Shown here piece after piece: positions 10,973 through 23,400 of a stretch of DNA of 64,000 nucleotides. Made by a program: the position numbers and the translations under genes. The DNA lies in NCBI GenBank assembly GCA_029964075.1, contig CM057142.1:27096392-27160391 (forward strand). Reading direction: 5' to 3'. Every line of letters begins with the position of its first letter. Position 1 is the first letter of the stretch. Source of the stretch: Patiria pectinifera. Taxonomy: Eukaryota; Echinodermata; Asteroidea; Valvatida; Asterinidae. Below the pieces are notes generated by a model. That model had not been told where the DNA came from. It made no database searches and worked only from the letters and a program-made list of their open reading frames with translations.

Positions 10973-11715
10973 ATTTTTCGAGTCTTTTACGAGTCTTTCC
11001 AGGAGGTTAGGAGCATTTTCACTTTTGGAAGAAAATTGACAAAAATTGCAAGGGGTTAGCCTAACATTTTTCATAAAAATTAGCTTTTAAATGATATATC
11101 TGTCCCTAAATCCAGTTGGAATGCGTTCCAGGGGACCTTACGAGTCTTTCCCGGACGTTTGGAGCAATTTCATTTTTTGACCGAGATTGATAAACATTGC
11201 AAGGGGTTAACCTTACATTTTTCATAAAAATTGGCTAAAATATAAATTTCTTTTTAATAATATATCTGTCCCTAAATCCAGTTGGAATGTGTTCCAGGGT
11301 CCCTTGGGAGTCCTTCCAGGAAGTTTGGAGCATTTTCATTTTTTTTTGAAGAAAATTGACAAAAATTGCAAGATGTTAGCCTTACATTTTTCATAAAAAT
11401 TGGCTAAAATATAAATTTCTTTTTAATAATATATCTGTCCCTAAATCGAGTTGGAATGTGTTCCAGGGTCCCTTAGGAGTCCTTCCAGGAAGTTTGGAGC
11501 ATTTTCATTTTTTGACGAAAATTGACAAAAATTGCAAGGGGTTAGCCTTACATTTTTCATAAAAATTGGCTAAAATATGAATTTCTTTTTAATGATATAT
11601 CTGTCCCTAAATCGAAATGGAATGTGTTCCAGGGGCCCTTAGGAGTCTTTCCAGGAAGTTTGGAGCAATTTCATTTTTTGACGAAAATTGACAAAAATTG
11701 CAAGGGGTTAGCCTT
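10973..11715. repeat. ~167-bp satellite monomers, unit 3 block
   Basis: Landmark motifs near 11094, 11260, 11430 and 11597. The third and fourth monomers carry small variants (TTTTTTTTGAAG, and CTTACATTTTTCATAAAAATT in place of CTAACATTTTATCATAAAAT) that differ from units 1 and 2. Confidence 0.88.
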
Positions 11716-12689
11716 GCAGGAGACGGCGGCGGAAGGCACGTGCTGCTGCCGAAAGCTTCTGAAGAAATGCAGGGTCATCCCCGATGTCATTGCACACTAC
11801 TTGATCATGTGTTGCGCAAAACGATCGAGGAGGTGCAGTCGCGGATCTGGGGGAGGGGGGTCCCCCATCTCCAAGGGCGTGGCCAGGATTTTTTCTAGAG
11901 GGGGACAAAAAAAAAATTCACTAAAAATTCTTGTATTTCTCAACAAATTCTCGATTTATCAGTTAAAGAGGGTGGCAGGTACATTTTGGATCCCCCCCAA
12001 CTCGTTAAATTTACACCACTATGACTCTTTTTCTCTTTTTTTTCTTCTCTTTTTCCCCCCCCCCCTATTTGTCTTCTTTTTTCCCCCTTTTTTTTCCCCC
12101 TTTTTTTTGGGGGGGGGGGGGGGGGGGCAAGCGCCCCCTCCTTTCCCCCTCGCGATGCCTATGCCCAGTTCTGTCCAAAAAAAACAATTCATAGAATTCC
12201 ATGAAAAAAAATGCGCACCCCCCCCCCTTTCTTACACGCTTAAACTGTTTACCGGTAATAATGTCCGCTTTGCACCAAAATACGGACATCGGCAGCTTTG
12301 TTAGGGGGTATATGCATATTCTGTGATATAGGCCTAGTGTTAATAACCGCTGTAGAATAGCTTTACTTTTTGGTGTCAGAGCAGGGGAGGAGTTGTACAT
12401 AATGTTTATATAATATTGTACATAATGTTTATATTACAATGTACATCTTTATTTTTCCCCGGTATAATATGGCGTTTTTACGTCTATTGGAAATTGCGCC
12501 ATTAATAATGGTAGTCATATTGATCGAACGAAACTCCGTTTTAATTATAGTCAATTATGAATTGATTCATGACATAGACCTCTGTTTCCTTTTCAAAACT
12601 ACCGTACATCTACCGAGCAGATGTAAGTATCAAACTAAACCAAAGTATAAAAGATAGAGGATAACAAAATCAAAAAGTTATGTGCTAGT

Positions 12690-13114
12690 CAAGCTTTCAG
12701 GGATCGGTCTGAGCCATAACAATGCCCCAGCCGATCCCTTAGTTCTCTTCCGGGGTCTCGGCGTCCCCGACCAATACACACTTCCTTCCCTATCCATCCA
12801 TGTAACCCCGGAGGGCCAGGCACCATGTAAAAGCAAAGAGCTAGGGAGGAACAGGGCGGCCCCTAAACCCTGATCCTCCGAGTGGACCAAATGCCCTGAA
12901 CCTGTACGAAGGCGCCAACCTGGAACTCGCGGACAGTACCAGCAGCAGTGCTTACCGGTTAAGCTAAGGTACTGTTGGTGTTTTACGACGGGAAATTAAA
13001 CATCTTATATAATGACTGAACGAGTGCGATTAAAACCAAAAAGACACCGAGGGGATTCGAACCCGTGCCCCGCGCGATGTCTGGACGGTGAATCTAACCA
13101 CTAGGTCATTCGGC
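12690..13114 (-). mobile_element. tRNA-derived SINE candidate, unit 3 copy
   Basis: Essentially identical to the unit 2 copy, with the tRNA-like head at 13043-13114. Confidence 0.5.
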
Positions 13115-13365
13115 TTTCTTAGAGTTCTTCTCAAAAATAATAGGCGGAGAAACGTGGCACATTGGTGGGTCCATCTGTTTGGGCTCCATGGACGAAAAGA
13201 AGTTGACATTTCGGGCAATAATGAGCCCACTGTTTTCATTTCTTTGGAAAATTGCATTCGGCAGCCTCGTTAGTCGTAGGCCTACGTGTGCTAAACGTGT
13301 TTCTCGTTACGCAACAATGGAAACTATTATTATGCAGGCCTTTTTTGAAAAAGACATCAGGCGTG

Positions 13366-13559
13366 CAGGGGCGGATCCTGGGATTTTGGCGGGGGGGGGG
13401 AGGGGTCAGGCCTGTTAGAGATGTTTATGCATTGTTGCGGACAGGCGGACCTTATTATTATTATAGTTGTTATAGATGTACATTTTGTGTGTGCGTCAGA
13501 ACGTGGGTGGGGTGTTGGAGGGGGGGGGGTTCAAACCTCTCTCATTTTTTCCGCACCTG
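13366..13559. mobile_element. hAT-like non-autonomous element, unit 4 copy
   Basis: Left end as in unit 2. The right end has changed: CTCTCATTTTTTCCGCACCTG replaces the usual AGGGGTTCCGCGCCTG, a local difference private to this unit. Confidence 0.5.
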
Positions 13560-15306
13560 ACTTCTACTCTTTGTATTTGGACAGACACCGATTCTCAACT
13601 CCCCTACTTCTATTTTAAAATCGTACGGACGTCTTTAAAAAGTAAACGATCAGGCCTATATGCATATTCCGTTCGCTGTTCCCAACAGTCCTTCGTCAGC
13701 CTATTATCAAACATTATTTTCGTGAAAATGATATGAACTGGAAGTTCTCGTCCTTAATTTCCCAAAAAAAACGACTTTTAAAATGTAGACAACATTTCAC
13801 CAGGACATGCACCGCATTACACTAGGGGCGCTGTTCATGATACCGATGTGCATAGCGCTTCGCTCGTACCCTCGCCCTGCAGTTTGGGCCTCGGACGCTG
13901 GGCCGGGAAGGGCTGGCGAGCTTCACAGAATCTTGTGAAGGACGGTGGGGATGGACTTCTGGGTAACTTATCATGGCCTGTATATCAATACATAATTAAA
14001 GCTTCTTTAGCTGTTTAAAGGGTGCAGGTAGTCCGACTCCCCAGACCCCATTGTCCTTTGGATTTCAAAAATATCTTTAGGGTCGCAGACCAGTAAATAG
14101 GCCCAAATTTGCCTACGCCGGCCAAATCACGATTTGCATGCCCTCAAAATCTTCAGTATTTGAGAGTATTGTGGGCCATGAACTTGAGGGTTTGTAAAAA
14201 CTATGAGTGGAAGCCGTGCACAGGACTTTGCGCTTGCAGTTCTGTGTAATTTGGATGTAATTGGGGCCCTAAAAGCGCTCTATTTCACAATGGAGTGTAG
14301 GCACCGTTTTTTAAAATGGCGATGGGCTTCAGGACTATTTTAAGGGGTGATCATATTCGAATGAAAGTTTCTCCCAAAGGTCATCGGATTACCCTCAAAA
14401 AAATTTAGAAAACAAGGAAGATGCTAAAATAAGCTTCAGTTTTGATGTGTGTCTCGAACACCTTGGAGAGTAAATTGTGAGTATTTTTTCTAACTTTCTG
14501 AAGTGGGGGCATTTATCATTTATTGCACCCATAGGGGCACTGTCAAAAGCGGACACTCATGGACACTCTCGGACGTAGGCGGCGCTCTTCATCCCTGCCG
14601 TCTGACGTGCACGCTTTTTTCCGACCGGCCATGTCGCCGCCCCGATTTGGCTTCTATCAGCGTCCCCGCCTGGCTCGCTCTTAAAGTCTGTAGCCCGTTG
14701 CAATTTGCCACTCTGCAACCCCCCCCCCCCTTTCCCACTACCCTGAGGGGGTGGGGTAAAATAGGCGCTTAGAATGTCGGTAAAAGGAGAAACAAATATC
14801 CAGCAAGGCAGCACTGAACTATTTTTCAGAGATCAGCGAAATACTGCATCGTCACGCACGTATACCCCAACTTTGTAAATAAAAATCCCAAAATCTACCT
14901 CCTTACTACATGTCAAAAATATGTCCTACTTTTTATTCTTAATTAAATAACCCTGTTGTTTATCAATGGAATTAAACTAAACGTTCATATCATGTCGACA
15001 AGGCACGACAAATCATTGTGTGGGGCGAGTTTCATCAGCTTTGTTCGAGAGGGTGAGATTTAACGCCTCGCGAAAACAAATACTCCCTTTCAAAGCCGAA
15101 ACAGAACTGCAGGAGATGGCGGCGGAAGGCGCGTGCTGCTGCCGAAAGCTTCTGAAAAAATGAAGGGTCATCCCCGATGACATTGCACACTACTCGATCG
15201 TGTGTTGCGCAAAACGATCGAGGAGGTGCAGGCGCGGATCTGGGGGAGGGGGTTCCCCCACCTCCATGGGCGTCGCCAGGACTTTTTCTAACGGGGGAAA
15301 AAACAA

Positions 15307-16216
15307 TTTTTCGAGTCTTTTACGAGTCTTTCCAGGAGGTTAGGAGCATTTTCACTTTTGGAAGAAAATTGACAAAAATTGCAAGGGGTTAGCCTAACAT
15401 TTTTCATAAAAATTAGCTTTTAAATGATATATCTGTCCCTAAATCCAGTTGGAATGCGTTCCAGGGGACCTTACGAGTCTTTCCCGGACGTTTGGAGCAA
15501 TTTCATTTTTTGACCGAGATTGATAAACATTGCAAGGGGTTAACCTTACATTTTTCATAACAATTGGCTAAAATATGAATTTCTTTTTAATAATATATCT
15601 GTCCCTAAATCGAGTTGGAATGTGTTCCGGGTCCCTTAGGAGTCCTTCCAGGAAGTTTGGAACATTTTCTTTTTTTTGAAGAAAATTGACAAAAATTGCA
15701 AGATGTTAGCCTTACATTTTTCATAAAAATTGGCTAAAATATAAATTTCTTTTTAATAATATATCTGTCCCTAAATCCAGTTGGAATGTGTTCCAGGGTC
15801 CCTTGGGAGTCCTTCCAGGAAGTTTGGAGCATTTTCATTTTTTTTTGAAGAAAATTGACAAAAATTGCAAGATGTTAGCCTTACATTTTTCATAAAAATT
15901 GGCTAAAATATAAATTTCTTTTTAATAATATATCTGTCCCTAAATCGAGTTGGAATGTGTTCCAGGGTCCCTTAGGAGTCCTCCCAGGAAGTTTGGAGCA
16001 TTTTCATTTTTTTGACGAAAATTGACAAAAATTGCAAGGGGTTAGCCTAACATTTTATCATAAAATCTGGCTAAAATATGAATTTCTTTTTAATGATATA
16101 TCTGTCCCTAAATCGAAATGGAATGTGTTCCAGGGGCCCTTAGGAGTCTTTCCAGGAAGTTTGGAGCAATTTCATTTTTTGACGAAAATTGACAAAAATT
16201 GCAAGGGGTTAGCCTT
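15307..16216. repeat. ~167-bp satellite monomers, unit 4 block (five-plus monomers)
   Basis: Landmark motifs near 15427, 15592, 15758, 15926 and 16096. Two adjacent monomers carrying TTTTTTTTGAAGAAAATTG and AAGATGTTAGCC are near duplicates, suggesting that one monomer was added by unequal exchange or replication slippage. Confidence 0.88.
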
Positions 16217-17182
16217 GCAGGAGACGGCGGCGGAAGGCACGTGCTGCTGCCGAAAGCTTCTGAAGAAATGCAGGGTCATCCCCGATGTCATTGCACACTA
16301 CTTGATCATGTGTTGCGCAAAACGATCGAGGAGGTGCAGTCGCGGATCTGGGGGAGGGGGGTCCCCCATCTCCATGGGCGTGGCCAGGATTTTTTCTAGA
16401 GGGGGACAAAAAAAAATTCACTAAAAATTCTTGTATTTCTCAACAAATTCTCGATTTATCAGTTAAAGAGGGTGGCAGGTACATTTTGGATCCCCCCCAA
16501 CTCGTTAAATTTACACCACTATGACTCTTTTTCTCTTTTTTTTCTTCTCTTTTTTCCCCCCCTATTTGTCTTCTTTTTTCCCCCTTTTTTTCTCTCCTTT
16601 TTTTGGTGGGGGGGGGGGGGCAAGCGCCCCCTCCTTTCCCCCTCGCGATGCCTATGCCCAGTTCTGTCCAAAAAAAACAATTCATAGAATTCCATGAAAA
16701 AAAATGCGCACCCCCCCCCCTTTCTTACACGCTTAAACTGTTTACCGGTAATAATGTCCGCTTTGCACCAAAATACGGACATCGGCAGCTTTGTTAGGGG
16801 GTATATGCATATTCTGTGATATAGGCCTAGTGTTAATAACCGCTGTAGAATAGCTTTACTTTTTGGTGTCAGAGCAGGGGAGGAGTTGTACATAATGTTT
16901 ATATAATATTGTACATAATGTTTATATTACAATGTACATCTTTATTTTTCCCCGGTATAATATGGCGTTTTTACGTCTATTGGAAATTGCGCCATTAATA
17001 ATGGTAGTCATATTGATCGAACGAAACTCCGTTTTAATTATAGTCAATTATGAATTGATTCATGACATAGACCTCTGTTTCCTTTTCAAAACTACCGTAC
17101 ATCTACCGAGCAGATGTAAGTATCAAACTAAACCAAAGTATAAAAGATAGAGGATAACAAAATCAAAAAGTTATGTGCTAGT

Positions 17183-17607
17183 CAAGCTTTCAGGGATCGG
17201 TCTGAGCCATAACAATGCCCCAGCCGATCCCTTAGTTCTCTTCCGGGGTCTCGGCGTCCCCGACCAATACACACTTCCTTCCCTATCCATCCATGTAACC
17301 CCGGAGGGCCAGGCACCATGTAAAAGCAAAGAGCTAGGGAGGACCAGGGTGGTCACTAAACCCTGATCCTCCGAGTGGACCAAATGCCCTGAACCTGTAC
17401 GAAGGCGCCAACCTGGAACTCGCGGACAGTACCAGCAGCAGTGCTTACCGGTTAAGCTAAGGTACTGTTGGTGTTTTACGACGGGAAATTAAACATCTTA
17501 TATAATGACTGAACGAGTGCGATTAAAACCAAAAAGACAACGAGGGGATTCGAACCCGTGCCCCGCGCGATGTCTGGACGGTGAATCTAACCACTAGGTC
17601 ATTCGGC
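17183..17607 (-). mobile_element. tRNA-derived SINE candidate, unit 4 copy
   Basis: Head at 17536-17607. It differs from the other copies at a few positions, for example GGACCAGGGTGGTCACTAAACC near 17341 where the others have GGAACAGGGCGGCCCCTAAACC. Confidence 0.5.
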
Positions 17608-17858
17608 TTTCTTAGAGTTCTTCTCAAAAATAATAGGCGGAGAAACGTGGCACATTGGTGGGTCCATCTGTTTGGGCTCCATGGACGAAAAGAAGTTGAC
17701 ATTTCGGGCAATAATGAGCCCACTGTTTTCATTTCTTTGGAAAATTGCATTCGGCAGCCTCGTTAGTCGTAGGCCTACGTGTGCTAAACGTGTTTCTCGT
17801 TACGCAACAATGGAAACTATTATTATGCAGGCCTTTTTTGAAAAAGACATCAGGCGTG

Positions 17859-18053
17859 CAGGGGCGGATCCTGGGATTTTGGCGGGGGGGGGAGGGGTCA
17901 GGCCTGTTAGAGATGTTTATGCATTGTTGCGGACAGGCGGACCTTATTATTATTATAGTTGTTATAGATGTACATTTTGTGTGTGCGTCAGAACGTGGGT
18001 GGGGTGTTGGAGGGGGGGGGGGGTTCAAACCTCTCTCAGGGGTTCCGCGCCTG
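17859..18053. mobile_element. hAT-like non-autonomous element, unit 5 copy
   Basis: Same structure as the unit 3 copy, with the canonical right end GGTTCCGCGCCTG. Confidence 0.5.
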
Positions 18054-19821
18054 ACTTCTACTCTTTGTATTTGGACAGACACAGATTCTCAACTCCCCTA
18101 CTTCTATTTTAAAATCGTACGGACGTCTTTAAAAAGTAAACGATCAGGCCTATATGCATATTCCGTTCGCTGTTCCCAACAGTCCTTCGTCAGCCTATTA
18201 TCAAACATTATTTTCGTGAAAATGATATGAACTGGAAGTTCTCGTCCTTAATTTCCCAAAAAAACGACTTTTAAAATGTAGACAACATTTCACCAGGACA
18301 TGCACCGCATTACACTAGGGGCGCTGTTCATGATACCGATGTGCATATAGCGCTTCGCTCGTACCCTCGCCCTGCAGCTTGGGCCTAGGACGCTGGGCCG
18401 GGAAGGGCTGACGAGCTTCACAGCATCTTGTGAAGGACAGTGGGGATGGAATTCTGGGTAACTTATCATGGCCTGTATATCAAGACATAATTAAAGCTCT
18501 TTAGCTGTTTAAAGGGTGCAGGTAGTCCGGCTCCCCAGACCCCATTGTCCTTTGGATTTCAAAAATATCTTTAGGGTCGCAGACCAGTAAATAGGCCCAA
18601 ATTAGCCTACGCCGGCCAAATCACGATTTGCATGCCCTCAAAATCTTCAGTATTTGAGAGTATTGTGGGCCATGAACTTGAGGGTTTGTAAAAACTATGA
18701 GTGGAAGCCGTGCACAGGACTTTGCGCTTGCAGTTCTGTGTAATTTGGATGTAATTGGGGCCCTAAAAGCGCTCTATTTCACAATGGAGTGTAGGCACCG
18801 TTTTTTTTTAAATGGCGATGGGCTTCAGGACTATTTTAAGGGGTGATCATATTCGAATGAAAGTTTCTCCCAAAGGTCATCGGATTACCCTCAAAAAATT
18901 TAGAAAAAAAAGGAAGATGCTAAAATAAGCTTCAGTTTTGATGTGTGTCTCGAACACCTTGGAGAGTAAATTGTGAGTATTTTCCTAACTTTCTGAAGTG
19001 GGGCCATTTATCATTTATTGCACCCATAGGGGCACTGTCAAAAGCGGACACTCATGGACACTCTCGGACGTAGGCGGCGCTCTTCATCCCTGCCGTGTGA
19101 CGTGAACGCTTTTTTCCGACCGGCCATGTCGCCGCCCCGATTTTGCTTCTATCAGCGTCCCCGCCTGGCTCGCTCTTAAAGTCTGTAGCCCGTTGCAATT
19201 TGCTACTCTGCAACCCCCCCCCCCCCCTTCCCACTACCCTGAGGGGGGAGGGGGGTAAAATAGGCGCTTAGAATGTCGGTAAAAGGAGAAACAAATATCC
19301 AGCAAGGCAGCACTAAACTATTTTTCAGAGATCAGCGAAATGCTGCATCGTCACGCACGTATACCCCAACTTTGTAAATAAAAATCCCAAAATCTACCTC
19401 CTTACTTTTTCACTTTGGAACTACATGTCAAAAATATGTCCTACTTTTTATTCTTAATTAAATAACCCTGTTGTTTATCAATGGAATTAAACTAAACGTT
19501 CATATCATGTCGACAAGGCACGACAAATCATTGTGTGGGGCGAGTTTCATCAGCTTTGTTCGAGAGGGTGAGATTAAACGCCTCGCGAAAACAAATACTC
19601 CCTTTCAGAGCCGAAACAGAACTGCAGGAGATGGCGGCGGAAGGCGCGTGCTGCTGCCGAAAGCTTCTGAAAAAATGAAGGGTCATCCCCGATGTCATTG
19701 CACACTACTCGATCATGTGTTGCGCAAAACGATCGAGGAGGTGCAGGCGCGGATCTGGGGGAGGGGGGTCCCCCACCTCCATGGGCGTCGCCAGGACTTT
19801 TTCTAACGGGGCAAAAAACAA

Positions 19822-20578
19822 TTTTTCGAGTCTTTTACGAGTCTTTCCAGGAGGTTTGTAGTTTTTTCACTTTTGGAAGAAAATTGACAAAAATTGCAAG
19901 GGGTTAGCCTAACATTTTTCATAAAAATTAGCTAAAATATGATTTTCTTTTAAATGATATATCTGTCCCTAAATCGAGTTGGAATGCGTTCCAGGGGACC
20001 TTACGAGTCTTTCCCGGACGTTTGGAGCAATTTCATTTTTTGACCGAAATTGATAAACATTGCAAGGGGTTAACCTTACATTTTTCATAACAATTGGATA
20101 AAATATGAATTTCTTTTTAATAATATATCTGTTCCTAAATCGAGTTGGAATGTGTTCCAGGGTCCCTTAGGAGTCCTCCCAGGAAGTTTGGAGCATTTTC
20201 ACTTTTTTGAAGAAAATTGACAAAATTGCAAGATGTTAGCCTTACATTTTTCATAAAAATTGGCTAAAATATAAATTTCTTTTTAATAATATATCTGTCC
20301 CTAAATCGAGTTGGAATGTGTTCCAAAGTCCCTTAGGAGTCCTCCCAGGAAGTTTGGAGCATTTTTATTTTTTTGACGAAAATTGACAAAAATTGCAAGG
20401 GGTTAGCCTAACACTTTATCATGAAATCTGGCTAAAATATGCATTTCTTTTTAATGATATATCTGTCCCTAAATCGAAATGGAATGTGTTCCAGGGGCCC
20501 TTAGGAGTCTTTCCAGGAAGTTTGGAGCAATTTCATTTTTTGACGAAAATTGACAAAAATTGCAAGGGGTTAGCCTTG
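19822..20578. repeat. ~167-bp satellite monomers, unit 5 block
   Basis: Landmark motifs near 19955, 20120, 20290 and 20458. It has more private base changes than the same block in units 2-4, in keeping with its edge position. Confidence 0.85.
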
Positions 20579-21351
20579 CAGGAGACGGCGGCGGAAGGCA
20601 CGTGCTACTGCCGAAAGCTTCTGAAGAAATGCAGGGTCATCCCCGATGTCATTGCACACTACTTGATCATGTGTTACGCAAAACGATCGAGGAGGTGCAG
20701 TCCCTTTTTTTTCCTCTTTTTTTCCACTATTTGTCTTCTTTTTTCCCCCCTTTTTTTCCCTCTCCTTTTCCGGGGGGGGGGGGAGTCAAGCGCCCCCTCT
20801 TTCCCCCCTCGCGATGCCCATGCCCAGTTCTGTCCAAAAAAACAATTCATAGAATTCCATGAAAAAAAAAATGCGAACCCCCCCCCCCCTTTCTGACACG
20901 CTTAAACTGTTTACCGGTAATAATGTCCGCTTTGCACCAAAATACGGACATCGGCAGCTTTGTTAGGGGGTATATGCATATTCTGTGATATAGGCCTAGT
21001 GTTAATAACCGCTGTATAATAGCTTTACTTTTTGGTGTCAGAGCAGGGGAGGAGTTGTACATAATGTTTATATAATGTTGTACATAATGTTTATATTACA
21101 ATGTACATCTTTATTTTTCCCCGGTATAATATGGCGTTTTTACGTCTATTGGAAATTGCGCCATTAATAATGGTAGTCATATTGATCGAACGAAACTCCG
21201 TTTTAATTATAGTCAATTATGAATTGATTCATGACATAGACCTCTGTTTCGTTTTCAAAACTACCGTACATCTACCGAGCAGATGTAAATATCAAACTAA
21301 ACCAAAGTATAAAAGATAGAGGATAACAAAATCAAAAAGTTAAGTGCTAGT

Positions 21352-21541
21352 CAAGCTTTCAGGGATCGGTCTGAGCCATAACAATGCCCCAGCCGATCCC
21401 TTAGATCTCTTCCGGGGTCTCGGCGTCCCCGACCAATACACACTTCCTTCCCTATCCATCCATGTAGCCCCGGAGGGCCAGGCACCATGTAAAAGCAAAG
21501 AGCTAGGGAGGAACATGGCGGCCTCTAAACCCTGATCCTCC
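21352..21541 (-). mobile_element. Truncated SINE body at the right edge of the array
   Basis: Only the part distal to the tRNA-like head remains, because the array ends at 21541. The missing head may mark the breakpoint at which array amplification stopped. Confidence 0.5.
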
Positions 21542-23009
21542 GATGTCGATCATGAAACCCATAGCATTAACTACAGGCAAATTCTTTCCCACAGGCTAAG
21601 TCCTCAAAGATAATTTTGTACAGAGAGATAGCTCTTATTCATTTCTACACAGCAAACTACTTCCCATCTGCTACACCCATTCATTGGTACCCGAGAGCTT
21701 TCCCACGCGGAGTCTGTCCCCACAAACTCTCATGCACTAGAAAACCATTACTTTGTGCATGAGACAGACCCCAGAAATAGTTTAAGTACTTCCCAATTAA
21801 GTTGCACACAGATCTTCACCAAGTGATGGCCACAGGTGACCTTGATAATCTTTCCACCATGGAATAAAATACATATTCAAAACAGAAAAAAATATTACAA
21901 AGCTTTTATATATTTTCAGTTCCAATTCTTCAATGCTTACATTGATGTTTTTGCGCAGGCATAAAAAAAAAAAAAATTCCCAGTCGCACAGATGACAAAA
22001 AATTGTTAACACCAGAGGGTTTCAAAACATACATAAACACAGGTTAGCACTTACGTCAGTCTATAACACACAACATGCAAAAATTCTGACTCAGAGTGCA
22101 TGTATTTCTTTATTTGAAGAAGCGACTAACCACTTTATTTATGAAACAACTTTAGTTCATGGTTCTCAATTCATAATTGTATATGCGGAAGAATGCTTCA
22201 CAAAACCAGTCCATGATTTTATTGGCAGATTCAACTTTTTGTGAAAAAAAAGTTTTTCCCCCTTTTCTGGCCTTCTCCAAACCTTCCCTTTTTGTACAAA
22301 AATGGACTTTTTTTGGTTGGATGCTTGATGTGAATTGATTAAATACATAGAGAGAAACAGACAAATAATATCCCTAATACTATCAATATATAAACATAGG
22401 AAGCAGTCCGGCAGCGCCACAATAGTGGTGACAGTTTTCTTTACTGATCATTAAACAGTGCCCCATGGATAGCTTGCACTTGCCAATGGAACTTCCTGTT
22501 AGAGTTGTCATCTTAACTTTGTTGTGTCCGGTGTTTACCCTTAAAAGGGAGACTATTTGCTTGATGTTCTATGAGCTTGCAATTAGTAAGATGACAGGTT
22601 TTATTTTTAAGTTTAAGAGATGGGATTCACAAGATCAAAGGCATTTTTTTTTCATTGTGAGATGAAAAGGTTTGCATTTTTAAACCAATTTGTTGATTTA
22701 CAGATTTGATGAAGAGGTTGACTTCAAGAATTAACAAACACTGACACGTAAAGCTTTAAGTTTATCATAAAATAGCATTATTACAAAGCCATATTTAACA
22801 GCTGGCTTAAACTACGGCACAAAGTAAGGAACTTTACAAACAGTTGGTCGAGATCAAATCAGCATGAACCTGCCACTTTAATTTGACAGCAGTCACGCCC
22901 TATCCAACATCCTGCTTCCCGTTTGACTGTATTTCCTTTCCTCATAAGACAGTTATCAAGCCTTTTTGTGCTCATAAGTCTTGTATATCTCCACAACAGT
23001 GTGTCCAAA
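21542..23009. other. Unique non-coding stretch between the array and the fibrinogen-domain gene
   Basis: Unique sequence with no repeat family I recognise and no credible exon on either strand; the short open frames look random. The part nearest 23009 should include the promoter and 5' UTR of the downstream gene, but no convincing TATA box or initiator was identified. Confidence 0.5.
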
Positions 23010-23400
23010 ATGGGACTGCTCAACATCATTATCACAAGCCTTTTCCTCCACATTGCTTTGCTGCTTTTAATTGTAAAACCATTGCCTATGGTGTACAGTG
23101 ATGCTACCCAAGAGTCAGATGCAGGTCACAAAAGTGATCGTAACTACAGTGATGCAGAAAGATGTGTGTGCAGCCCGGAAATCAACATCAACTCTCCTGG
23201 CTGTACAGACACTGTAGCGAGCAGTAATCAGGACAGGGTTCTCTCTGAGCTACAAGACACAAGACGCCAAATGGAAGACATGCAAGCAGCACTGTCCAAT
23301 CATCAAGACACTATTTCCTCTGCATTAAGAGATATCAGATTACAGTTGGAGACGCTGCAACTCATAGTTCCGAGCACAGCAAGTAGCCTTAACAAAAACA
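23010..23400 (+). CDS. Fibrinogen-related gene exon 1: signal peptide and coiled coil
   Basis: Encodes residues 1-130 plus the first base of codon 131. The hydrophobic run [12 protein letters not shown] marks the secretion signal. The segment [17 protein letters not shown] to [10 protein letters not shown] has leucine/isoleucine heptads, suggesting trimer or other oligomer formation through a coiled coil in place of the collagen stalk of vertebrate ficolins. The donor is GTAATC. Confidence 0.9.

Larger units (their letters stand above)
8774..13107. repeat. Tandem array unit 3 (4334 bp)
   Basis: Core copy with the same part order as unit 2. The size difference from unit 2 comes mostly from the poly-C, poly-T and poly-G tract around 12025-12128, which is the longest in the array. 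Confidence 0.92.
13108..17600. repeat. Tandem array unit 4 (4493 bp, one extra satellite monomer)
   Basis: Same part order as its neighbours, but the satellite block holds five copies of the ATATATCTGTCCCTAAATC motif (near 15427, 15592, 15758, 15926 and 16096) instead of four. This accounts for its extra length of about 160-185 bp. Confidence 0.92.
17601..21541. repeat. Tandem array unit 5 (right-edge copy, truncated at 21541)
   Basis: The repeat stops abruptly inside the SINE body: the other copies continue GAGTGGACC after ATCCTCCGA, while this one runs into unique DNA. It also lacks about 240 bp present in units 1-4, because the second dyad segment jumps at 20700 straight into the pyrimidine tract. 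It keeps TTTTTCACTTTGGAACT near 19406, which units 1-4 lack but the old block has at 33266, so this edge copy retains older sequence. Confidence 0.9.

Noticed and set aside
252-21541. CRISPR-like or rDNA/snRNA gene array
   Set aside because: The repeats are kilobase-scale or ~167-bp contiguous monomers without spacers. No 5S, 18S/28S, U1, U2, U5 or U6 signature was seen.
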